A program made the position numbers and the translations under genes. The notes under the pieces were generated by a model. The model had not been told where the DNA came from and did no database searches. It saw only the letters and a program-made list of their open reading frames with translations. From Doris montereyensis (Eukaryota; Mollusca; Gastropoda; Nudibranchia; Dorididae): 64,000 nucleotides of DNA. Below are positions 44,601-56,600 of the stretch, piece by piece. The DNA is taken from positions 5,001-69,000 of the forward strand of contig JAXRKP010001701.1 of assembly GCA_037039925.1 (NCBI GenBank), written 5' to 3'. Position 1 is the first letter of the stretch. Each line of letters begins with the position of its first letter.

Positions 44601-47600
44601 AAAGCATACGACTTTCGGCTTACATTACAAAAGTTTTTGTGATGTCAAACAACGTGCATCAAATGATAATAAAAACGATGCATAGAATAGAATGAATATA
44701 TATATTCTGTAATCAAATATTATAATCACTGAAAACAATGAAACATTTACAAATTACAATGAACCAATGAGGCGTTAGCTCCTCCTGTCAATCTGTCTCA
44801 TGATGCATTGTGTGATATACCAGATCGGTGGTAACTCTTTTGCGTGGCTGTTTTTTTACTAGTGCTATTCACTGTATAGTGACAGCAGAAGTTGTAATAC
44901 AGCTGACTTTAACATTTAAATCTTAACTATCTAAACATGGGAATCAACATATATGACTACATTTATTTAGATATACATAATAAAATTGTGGCTATAGCAT
45001 CTTCGACATCCTATGCGGGCCATTTCACAGCTTATTCTTGCATTTTCACTCTTTCGAACTTAAGAAATCTAGATTGCTCAAGTCCAACTATCTTGTGTTG
45101 CCATAGAATCTAATTTTTATATCATTATCACTCTTGTAAAAGAAATATGTTGTATCTCCCTGTGTCTATATTTATTTATATTAAATTAGGTTCTAGTTCT
45201 GGATGAAGATGTTCGCCTGTCCAATGAACAAGTTGAAAGAAATAGGACGCTTAATTTGAACGTAGTAGCAAGGTTGAGACATTTAATAATTTGTTAGAGA
45301 ATTTGAGAATTGAAAACAGACTTCACAACCTATGAAATTACATTTTATGACTATGATTTATGAATCAAAATGTAAGACTATGATTTAGGCGGTCACTACT
45401 GTACCATACTATTGTATACAACAGTGAAATAATACTATTACTATTGTCAATAACTGTCTTGTCTTCACATGAAAGCACAAGTCATACGAAACGATACGAT
45501 TCTATTTATTTCAAGGGATTTTATTTAGTTTTAGGTTTGTGAGGATTTCAAAATAAGGCAAATTGTGATAATTTGTCACGAATCTGGTGGCGGTTGTCTT
45601 CAAAGGCTATTTTTTCACAGAAAGGCAGGGAATTCAGACTTGGAATTAGAAAGAAGTGCCATATAACCTCAATTTTGATATTGAGTCCAAATGGCCTATT
45701 CCAGGTGCCGCATATCTCCTTAAACTTAAAGAGTAAATTCATGTGGGAAAAAATAACTTGATAACGTCTTTTGCCTAGTCCCAGTAACAAAATATATCAC
45801 GCTGTGTTAACTATGCGCACTACATCAACTACATGCCTAGTCTTGGCTGTCTCAGCTTTTGTCACCCTTATCTGCCCGTTCCCTCCCCAACTCGGCCGTT
45901 GACGATGGTCTGCCAGACAGACGCTCTGATTCAATTGATTGGCTCTCTTTGATCACGGTGAGAAAATCTGAGAGTGAGAGATGTCTTGTGTCACTTTTAC
46001 CCATGGAGATTGTACTCTACTGTATGACATTGACATGCGTGTCAACAAATTAAAAAAACTTTCTTAGTCTTAGTCACAACTTACTGTCTCCGATTGCCTC
46101 CACCATCCCATCCTGTCTTGTAGTCTTGAGTGAGAGAAGAATAAACAATCTATTATGAGTATGAGAAGAGGTTAGCCCTATAATTGGGTCTTAACGTCAA
46201 ACCAAGTAACAACAAACAAAACCCAAACGATAACAAACAGCTAACAAAACAAAAGAGTGTATATTATTCCAAACAAGAATGGCAAAGTAAATACATGTCT
46301 TTGTAATGGGCCATTGACTCCATCAAAATGCGCCTTCGCCAAAATGCAAAAGAAAATTGCTACCCATGGACCGTGTATTTTGGCGGAGACTACTGTATAT
46401 AACTACAATGTTATTGTTACTGTTACATATTTAATTATTATATTATTATTATTATTACTGGTAGATTTCGCTTATCTTTCATCTTGCTCACCTCATATTC
46501 TCTTGATTCGCCTTGATATCACCACATATGGTGAAGTGGGTAAATTTCAATGAAACAAAACAATCAAGCATAAATGTCATTTTGTTCAAACTCGAATTTG
46601 CAGATAAAGATGAAAAGAAAAGTGGAAAAGAGAACAGAAAGAAAAATGGGCCGATTGCTAGGAATATTTCCAATGAATATGATACGAAGGTGAGTGGCTT
46701 AATTATAGCAATGCTACACTAACATTTTTATTCACAGTATAATAACAGCATAGCTACCAACCAGTACATACGAAGGGTATTTGGTATGGGGGTTTTACTT
46801 TTGAGTCTGTAGGCATTTAAAGTATGTAATGTAACTTTTTTATTATTATTTTTATTATTATTATAGACCTTAAGTTAACGGCAGAGAGATCGGGGTGAAA
46901 GTTCCGAGATATCATTTTGAGTTCATAAAACTACGGTGGCACTTTGCAATAAAGACCAGCCATTAGTTGACACTTTGTTACTTGTGTTTAAAGGGGTAAA
47001 TTCAAGGTTAATTATGAATGTTTTCTGGAATATTACGAGCTGCTGTGCAGATAAGAATTTATTATTTTTCAATCTAAAACGAGTTGGCAGTTGTGTACAG
47101 ATACTACAGATAATTGTGTCCCATATACAAAAGACCTATTCTATTGACATTTGTTTTGTTTTATTAAAGATTGTTTTGTTTTTTTTAATTATCATGTTTA
47201 AGTCAAAAATTAGATTCTGTATGTTATAGTGTGCGCATATTTGACCATTCTTATTTCTACTGAGAGGGCTAAAAATTGGATTTTTTTTTTCTGTTCTAGT
47301 ACTGATATCTAGATAATAATATCTAAATCTAGATCTGACCGACTAAGCTGTATCTAGTTATCTCTAATGTAGCTGTAGACTTATTTAGATCCTAGACTTT
47401 TTAAAGCGTTATTTTGATTATAGTTATAGAGAACTTATTTCAAGTTTGAGTCGATCTGATAAAGGAATTTAGCAGCAAAATGTGAAAGTTGGAATTAGTT
47501 TGAGACAGATTATGGGGGGGGGGGGGGGGGGGGGGGGGGGTCCTAAGGAAGGCATTTAATCTCGTTTATTGTACTGGATGGAGCAGTTCATTCCTTTCAC

Positions 47601-50600
47601 ATTGATACCATAAAAAAAAACTCAGTATCGACTCTCATTTTATTTTCTTTCTTTCTTTCTTTATTATCAGTTCCCATTCTACCTTTCAGTCCGGTGTATG
47701 GGTTTAGATACCCAAAATCATCTTTCTCCAGGCTGCCCTGTCCTGGTAGTTTCTGTTTCCTTCATCTTATTCCCACTTTATCCGATGTCTGTCTTTTGGG
47801 TTTTTAGCACTGCATACTGATTTAGCTATTTTAGTGTCATTCATTATGTTTATATGCCCAAATCATCTCATTTGAATTATTTCTATCTTAGTCTTTATGC
47901 CATCCGCTTTGGTTTGATCTCTTATTGTTGTGTTTCTGATTTTGTCTCTTTTACTCTTCCCTACTATTCTTCTTAGATGTTTCATTTCAGCTGCTTGTAC
48001 TCAACTGTATTCCTTACTGTCTAAGGTCCAGGTTCACTGCCATAGAGGAGGGTAGGACAATAAAATGTGTTATATACTGCCATTTTGGTTTTTGTTGACA
48101 ATTTTTGTTTACCTTTCCTAGATGGTTATATATTGTCATTGCCTTTTGGATTCTCTGGTTGATTTTTTCTCTTAATATTCCTCTGAGTTAATCATAACTC
48201 CAAGGAACTTGTAGCTTTGAACTTGTTCTAAGTTCTCCTGCCCAATTTAAGTTTTAAACGGAAGGTAGAATGGGAGCTGATAAAGAAAGAAAGTGTTATA
48301 ACTTCTCTAGTTACTAGCATTGTTTTGATTTTCTTTGCATTTACTCTCATTCCTCTTTTATTTAGTTCATTATTCATTATCTTGATATTCAACTGAAGGT
48401 CACTTTCTGATTTTCCAAACAATTGAATCATCATCAAAGGAACGTATTGTTATATTTACTGGTTTGAGCTTCCACATACCTACATTTATTTTCTTCATTT
48501 TTGAGGATGCTTTTGCTACTGAATCCATAAGTGTGATAAACAAGAGAGGACCTAAAATACAGCTCTATCTTACCCCTAGATCTACACAATCCTGTCTTAC
48601 TTCTATATTTACAACAAATTCTTCAGATACATTTCCAGCTACTCTCACTGCACATGTTGGTTTATTGTAAAAACTTTTAATGGCTTCTATTAGATTTTTT
48701 TGTGTATTCTTTTAAGGACTGCCATAGCTCGTCCCTCCTCACAGTGTCAAATGCCTGTTCTAAGTCATTGAAACACAGGTGCAAGTCAATTTTTCTATTA
48801 TTTGTCTTATCTATATATATATATATATATAAAACTGTACATCTCAAACTTTGACCGCTCTAAACTCAGGAACCACTACACCCACAACCTCCACATTTCG
48901 CATGTATATTCAAATAACCTACTTTAGGTTCTTGGCTAATAAACTTTTGGGTCAAATTCGTATTTTAATTGGTTGGGAAAAGATTATTTTGCCTGCCATC
49001 TGCGATCCACAAAACTTTGTATTGTTATTATTAGCCATTCCTTTATTTCAGGTCATTATATATGCAATGAAAATTCCGCCTAACTTAAGTGTCGAATACT
49101 GTACCAGTACTTGATATCACTCTGCACCCGGTAACCTATTGAGTAGTCCATCGTTGGGGGGAAAAGAATGTTGTAAAGAGTGATCATAATCATCAGTGTT
49201 TACGGCATACTTGTTGTAAATATGTGGTCTTGTACACTTCCTCCGGATATAAATCCACTCTGATGTTCTTCATTCTGATCCTCTACTATTTTCCTTAGTC
49301 TCATTTTTAGTATCCTGGCATATACATTTCCTTGTACACTGTGTACTCTAAGTAGTGATATTCCTCTATAGTTTGAGCGTTCCATCCTTTCTTGTGTATT
49401 TGTACTACCGTTCCCTTTTTCCAGTCGTCTGACACCTGTTTTAACCTATGCTTGTTGACATATTGCATGTAGTGTAGTATGTCTGCCTCTCTCCCTTGGT
49501 TTTTAATCATTTCTGGATATACTAGCTCTGCTCTTGGGTCCTTTCCTAAATTCACTTTTATTTTAGCTGTTTTGATTTCTTCCATTAAGATATCTACATC
49601 TTCAGTTGTGTCATCTGGATTACTTGTTGCTTTGTTTATCCTCATGGTATTTGGGCAGCACATAAGGCTGACACAGTGGATCGCCATTGAACACGATCAG
49701 ATGCCGATGTCATATTTTGAGGATTTTTTCTGAGACGTTTGTTTTGAAAGGTGTCCGCCTTTCTGCAGATGTTATTTGTTGTTTTCCAAGATTCAGCACC
49801 ATAAAGAACAACTAAAATATTAGATTTGTAGAATCTGAGTTGTTTTAATTGACATTTTTCTTGAATTCCAGAGATTTTTTCAGTGATCCAAATACTTCTT
49901 GTTTCCAAGTTTCACCGGTTGTTACGATTTGTTGTTTATCCTCATCATTTTTGCTTTTCCAATATTTATGTGTTGCCGCAGTTTTTGTGCATTGTTATCA
50001 ACTTGCTGTGTTTTGGTTTGTATATCTGTGATGTTCTGTGATAAGAGTACAACATCATCAGCAAAATCAAGTTCCTCTAATATTTCAGTAAATGTCCACC
50101 TTAGTCCTGTTCTCTTAACTTCAACAGATTCCTTCATAATCCAATCGATAGCAAGGCAGAATAGAAAAGGTGATAGAATGCAGCCCTGTTTCACACCTGT
50201 ATTGATGTTCATGCTCTCCGTCAATTTATTTCCACAGATAACTTTAGCATGGAAATCCCTGTAAAGCAGTTTGATTATGTTAACTACCTTGGAGGGAATG
50301 CCATAATGTCGTAGGATGTTCCAGAATGCAGGTCTGTGTACGCTATCAAAAGCCTTTTCAAAATCTATAAAATTTGAGTACAGGGGAGCATTCCATTCTC
50401 GGCATTATTCAAAAATTTGTCTAAGAGTGAATATATGGTTTGAGCAAGAATGGCCTTTCCTAAATTCTGCTTGCTGCTTTCTAAGTTTTGGTTCGACTGT
50501 AGGGTTTATATGGTTTAGTAATATTTTGCTGAAAATTTTGCTGGTGATAGATAGTAGAATGGTTCCCCTCCAACTATCACATTTAGAAAGATCTCCCTTT

Positions 50601-53600
50601 TTTGATAGTTTAACGATGAGTCCAACACTCCACTCATTTGGTAGCTCTTCTTTTTCTCAAATTTCTTGAAATATGCTTTGTAATATGGGATTATTTCTTT
50701 TTCTATCTTATATTCTTAATCATTTCTGCTATCACCTGATCTTCACCTGCTGCTTTCCCTGTTTTGAGACTGTTGTCTTTTTTATTTCATCTAAAGTTGG
50801 GGTGGCGCGTCCAAGTCATTTTCTGCAGGTTTAATGATCGTGCGGAGCCTTGGCGTTTCTTTGTTTAAGACACTCGAAGTGCGCTTTCCATCTGTTCATT
50901 TGGTCTGCTTCGCTCGAGTAAATTTCCTTGTGTGTCCTTGATCAGTGTATCATTGTTCCTATACCCTTTGGAAAGTTCTTTAGCTGTCTGGTATAGAGTC
51001 CCCATATCTTGTCTTTCTGCTTTTTCTGCTAACAAATAGTAACATGTCATAGTAAGCTTTCTTGTCCACTTTGACTGACTTTTTACTTTTTTGTCTAGCA
51101 TCGTATATCCATTATGGATTTGTTCTTTAATTCTTTCTGATCTGGTGGTCAGTTGTCGGCCCTTTGTCTTTTTTTCCATCACTTTCCATGATTGATCTGA
51201 TATCCACCTTTCTTTCTTTCATCTGCTATGTTCCAGTAATTCCTGGCTCAGGTCTAGCAGTTCCTGGTTGAATTTTGTCGAGGACAGTTCTTGCTCATCC
51301 AGTAGGGTTCATGGTATCGATTTGACAACTCTATTTTGAATTTTTTAGCAATTTCTTCCTTTTGCAGCTTTCCAACGTCAAATTTCCCTTTCCTGATGTC
51401 ACTTTTTTTGTCTTCCTTAATTTAATACGGATTTTAGCAGTCAGGAGCTCATGATCATTTGCAGCATCGGCTCCCCTTCTTGTTCTCACATCTAACAGTG
51501 ATGTCTTCCATTTCTTATTGATAGTGATGTGGTCAATTTGGTTTTTGGTTTTTCCGTCTGGAGAGGTCCATGTATTTTTGTGAATGTCTCTATGCTTAAA
51601 GATGGTTCCTCCAATGATTAAAATGTTCTCTTCACAAAATTCCGCCAAACGTTCTCCAATGTCATTCATGTCTGCAGCTAGACCTTCACATCCCATTATG
51701 TGACTCTTTAACTATTAACTTTTCCAACTTTGGTGTTTAAATCACCAAGAACAATAAGTGGATCATGTCTAGGGCTCTTTTGTACTACCTGTGCTGTTAA
51801 GTCTTTCATAAAACCGTTCTTTCTCCTCCTCAATTTTGTCATCTTGTGGGGCGTAACACACGATGATGGTCATCTTTGCGCATTTGGAATTAAAGCTAGC
51901 TTTCATTAATCTTTCACCCATGGGTTCCCATTCCAGCGAAGTCTTTTTTGCCGCTTTTGATAGTATCAGGGCAAATCCATGCATATGTTGATTGTCTTCT
52001 CTTCCTGAGTAGAAGATCGTATGACCAGCAGTGAGATCTCTTTCGCCATTGTCAGTCCACCGTGATTCATGTAGACAGAATATCTATTTTATATATGTCC
52101 ATTTCATTTATTGTTTGCGCAAGTTTTCCTGTCTGATAAAGTGTGCGCACATTCCATGCGGACCACCAAAATTGATTGTTTTGGATTCAGAAGACTTGAC
52201 ATAGTCTGGTTGCTGGCTTCTTTTCGGCTTTGGCCCCTCACCCATCATTGGTACAGTGTTCTGGATCGCCAGTCCAGTCTGGTTTTGTTGAGCTGCGGAT
52301 CCAGAATTCTGTGTGTCAGTCTTTCCTTCACCTGTATCCTTATATTTTGATCCATTGTCGGTTTCTATAACATTGTATGTCTAACCCCCATCCTGGAGGA
52401 TATGGATTTATTTTGGAGATTCACTCCTAGACAGGTAGCTTTCCCAAGCTCATGAGCCCTGTCTGCCCATGGTTTGAAATCGGAGTTTTACTTCTCCTAG
52501 ACAAACTGCCTTTCCAGGTTAGCGAGCTCTGTCCACGGAGGGAGAGGTTATAAAGGTGCCTCGGTTCGCCTGTTAGCCACCTCACAGACATCTAGAGCAT
52601 TGTCTAAGGGCTGAGTTCTCACTTTGCAGTCCCGCTCTATCCTCACTGGCTAAATTCAGTTTTGTCCGCAACTGCTTATTCAGTATTTATATCTAGAGCA
52701 GTGTTCCTCAACAGGGGGGTCGCGAACGCGTTTCAGGGGGCCGCGAAGGTCCTCGAAATTTTGATTTATTGATCCATACTTCAATACAATACACATGTAA
52801 TTTCGCAATCAGTTTTAATACGTTACGGTAATCTCTGTAGACTTATTTATAAAACATGTATTACATCAGTTACTTCCACATCTTGGCTATCGAATACATG
52901 TGTTATCTCTGAATGTGCATGATTATAATTTTAAATCAGTGCAGTTTTTATGCGGGCATGTTGTGGAAAATTGGGGTTGGATGGGACGATTTTACCAGTG
53001 TGGGTGTGTGTGCAGGGAGGGGGAGGGATTCGTTTGGGGGGGGGTCGCAGTAAGGTAAAAAATTTGGAAAGGGGTCGCTAACTGAAACTAGTTGAGGAAC
53101 ACTGATCTAAAGGCTGTTCCCCTATCCTCAACCTGGGGACGCATCTGGTAGGAGATGGTCGCCCCCGCAGAGGATTACTTGTTACTCTTACTAATTGATC
53201 TGTACTCCTTATTTCATATGTTCTGGAGGGATTAATTATGTAATTGTTGAAAATACTTTCTCCATGTTTCCATGATTTCACTGTCTTCTTTCATTATTTC
53301 TCCTTTGGCGTTCTTAATTTGTCGTATTGGGCATGCTTTCGTCTTTTCTTGCTCTTCATTGCTCTCTAGAACAGCATTTGGTTTCCTTGATAGCTTTCTT
53401 GAAGTCTGTCCAATCTCTTCCCATTGCTCCTGCTTTGCTTTCCTCACTTCCTCTTTGGCGATAATTCCTATCTTTGACATCTACTCCGGAGAAGATTAAA
53501 GTACGATTTGATCCTACATTTTCTATTCCTTGTCCTATTTTCTTTGTTTCTGTAATGGCCAAAATGTCTACTTTGAATTTTTCCATTTATTGCCCTTATA

Positions 53601-56600
53601 TTCCATGTTTCAAAAATCACAGCCCATGTTCGTTTCCATGTTCATCATCAAAAGTTCAAGCTGGGTATTTCATATTTAGTTAATGATATGGTTTTGGATA
53701 AGCAGGTCATTAGCCCACTGTACCCAAGGTAGAGGGTAGGACTGCCACCTTGAGGCTTTCTACTGGTCTTGTTATTTTGTATGTCAGGATGAACTCCCTT
53801 AGCCTTTGGTCAACCAAGACCCTCCTACAAGGCAGCAGAAGACTTGTGGAGGGTATTTACCTGTCCACTGCCCGGTTCTTTCATTTAATACAAAAAAAAT
53901 TTTTACTATACCGACCTAACTTTCAATACATCAGTTGTACAATACAAGCTAGACATTTTGTTTTAAGTATAGCAAGTTGATGCTCATTTCAATCATCACA
54001 GAGTAGTCTATCCGAAAAATGTACTTTTTAGGAATTATTTTCACTATTAGCTAAGATCGGCTGCAAATTACGGGGAGACATTCTGCGCACGTTATAAGAA
54101 AAGTCCCATCCGACATGAGTTTAAGGGACTCAGAGCAGTTGAAATGTGGTTAACAAGAAGTATTTAAGAGTCTCTCAAGATTGTATGACGTTTCAAAATA
54201 TTACACTATTCTTTTCTAGGTTTATATGCAAAAAATCATTCACCTAACGGGGGAAAATGTTAAAATGAGATTTTCCCCAAAATGTTACTTTTTGACAATG
54301 ATTTGAGATTTCACTTTTTATTTATTGTCCAATTACCCACAATTTTGGTATAAAGCATCTCTTCAAATTTTGCAAAAATTATTTTTTTGTGATTAAATTT
54401 GCCAAACATTGGCATGTTTTCAAAAAATTCATAAAATCATAACCGTTTAATTTATTTTAAAAATCGCTACTGTGTGCGGCTAGATATTGAACCGAATAAT
54501 GTTAGTGCAGAGTTAAAGCCAAATTTGTTCAAAACTGATCAAGCTTATTTGAATTGAAGTTGTAGGTATTTTTGCAATGAAAATCCAAGATAGCAGTGTT
54601 TCCATGGCAACCATATGATATAAAAAAAATTGAATATCTCTTTCAGCTATAGACATACCGAGTATAATGGTAGTGGTTAGAATTGTCTTCATCAAATGAT
54701 TTTTTTAAACATGACAAAATGCTGCTTTCATATTTATATTTTCGATGTTCAATTACTGTTAGTTGTTTTACGCATTCATCACAGCAAAACTGATTGAGCG
54801 AAATTTAGCATTGTGAGGAAAAATCTCAGTCACAGTAAACAGCACAAAGTCACTGCTTGGTCCAAATCTCACCACGGGAGCATCTTGCCTGCCAAAAGTC
54901 ACTTAGCTTTAGATCACAAAAATAATAAAAGGGATTACTATTTTTCGGTACATAATGTAAGTAAAGTTGTACTTGTAAACATATACACAGGCTGTTGTTT
55001 TACTCTGAACTCATTATGACATTTTAATTGTAAATGTAGGCTATATAGAAGTACTGCAATGTTAATGAATACATCGATGTTGAGGCTCAGGTGTACCAAC
55101 AAAAAAAGTAAAGTTCAAAAGGCCATTACGCCCCATTGAGCCGGAGTTTATCCTTTTCAGAAGGTTGGCAGGCCGCAGAGAGATTTATGAGTTGATAAAA
55201 CTATCATCACACTTTGCCAGAAAGGCCAGCGATCAGCAGACTTTCTTGTTTTCGACCTTTTAAACTTAAATGGGAGTTAATTCAATTTAAATTATCAAAG
55301 TTTTCTGGAATATTGCTGGCCTGCGTGTAAGTTAAAATTCACGCAAACAGGGTCTGTTTTTTTTTATTTAAAAAGGTTGGCAGCTATGTTTTTATTTTTA
55401 TTTTTATCTTTTGTAAAAATTACGATAAACGCCTGTGCATTAAACTTGGCACCCAAATGCTCTTTTTTTTTGCAGAATCTATTCCTGCTTCTGAAAATTT
55501 CAATGGTATCTTGTTAAATTTAAGTTATAGTTATATTATTTAAGTAATTTACCATCAGATGAATTATATATTGTATTTTTTGCATATATTATATCATATA
55601 TTCATTTGCGGCTTTTCCTTTTACTTTAAAAGTAAAGCCTAACAACAAACATTTCGCGCAAAAATAAATATAGCAATTTTGTCCAATATTTAATGGCATG
55701 GTCTAGATCTACAGCCATGTTTGACCGCTTTGAAAAATAAAACAATCACATATTTCATTATTGGTGTACGAGGAGGGTTTTACTGCCATCGGCCACTGAA
55801 AATAGCCCTGGCTATGTAGCCAACTAATATTATGGCTTTGCTCTTCTTGGTGGCACTTTTGGAATAGTTATAGGTCTGCAGTAGAAGGAACAGCGGGAGC
55901 TAAAGACAGAGTCTCAGAAGTGTTTCGGCCCATGACTTCCTTACATTCGAAGGGAGCCGGGCTGCACCTAGGTCATGACTCCTAGGTGCCCCTCTGCCTC
56001 TTTTCTTTTCTGCATTTTTTCATATATTTTTGCCGTAGTCTGGTTTTGATCCCCATCCAACAATTAACCTCGCTTTGTCGTTGCTTGACTTTTCTATTTG
56101 GTCATTGTTTTTGCCAAGCTGCCATTTATATATATCCATATTTAGTGGTAATTTTTATTGTATATGAAGCAAGCTCTCATTTCTTCTTGACCAGATCCAG
56201 CTGGAGTTCTTTTCCGCTGTTTCTACCAGCTGTTTGAATGCTCTAGTGCACTTGTTTCCTGTAATTGAAAACTGCTTTAGGAGGGAATAAGTCGATGCTC
56301 TTACGAACCCTCTGGCGCCAACTTCTGCTGCCAGCACTCTGACTGGTAATAAATCCATTTTTTTGGAGGCCTTTGGCCAGGTCGTTCCGACGAAGAAGGG
56401 TGCTGTGGTAGCTGGTGTATGTGGTTATCCTTTAGCCGAACTTATTATTGATGCTACATTTTGGAGTAGTTGGTTGTGTCTCCATGTGGAACGACCCTGT
56501 GCTACAATTGAAGACATGTTCAACAAATTTGTTTGCTTTGGCATAATGGATAAGTTACATCATTTGCCTTTCCCCACTTTACCAAATTTGTATTTGATGT

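Larger units (their letters stand above)
47645..49630 (-). mobile_element. 3' half of a split antisense RTE-like element
   Basis: Read on the minus strand from 49630: DDTTEDVDILMEE, LGKDPRAELVYPEMIKNQGR, DWKKGTVVQIHKKG, YHYLEYT in place of YRGISLL, RLRKIVEDQNEEHQSGF. A 406-bp insertion (48808-49213) follows, then DLHLCFNDLEQAF (about 48790), FDDDSIVW or DDSMMIQLFGKSESDLQLNI near the YADD box (48440-48380), and the thumb region. It ends with GGTAGAATGGGAACTGATAA and an AAAG-repeat tail at 47645-47660. Its 5' half is at 53172-53880; the two halves share a short duplicated GGATTACTTGTT(G/A)C. The family is that of 41545-43580. Confidence 0.85.

Noticed and set aside
45191..45300. Exon-like frame with LDEDVRLSNEQVERNRTLNL
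   Set aside because: It begins after a weak AG, has no clear donor, and the introns of the HIRIP3-like gene already join in phase without it. A real exon of something else cannot be excluded.
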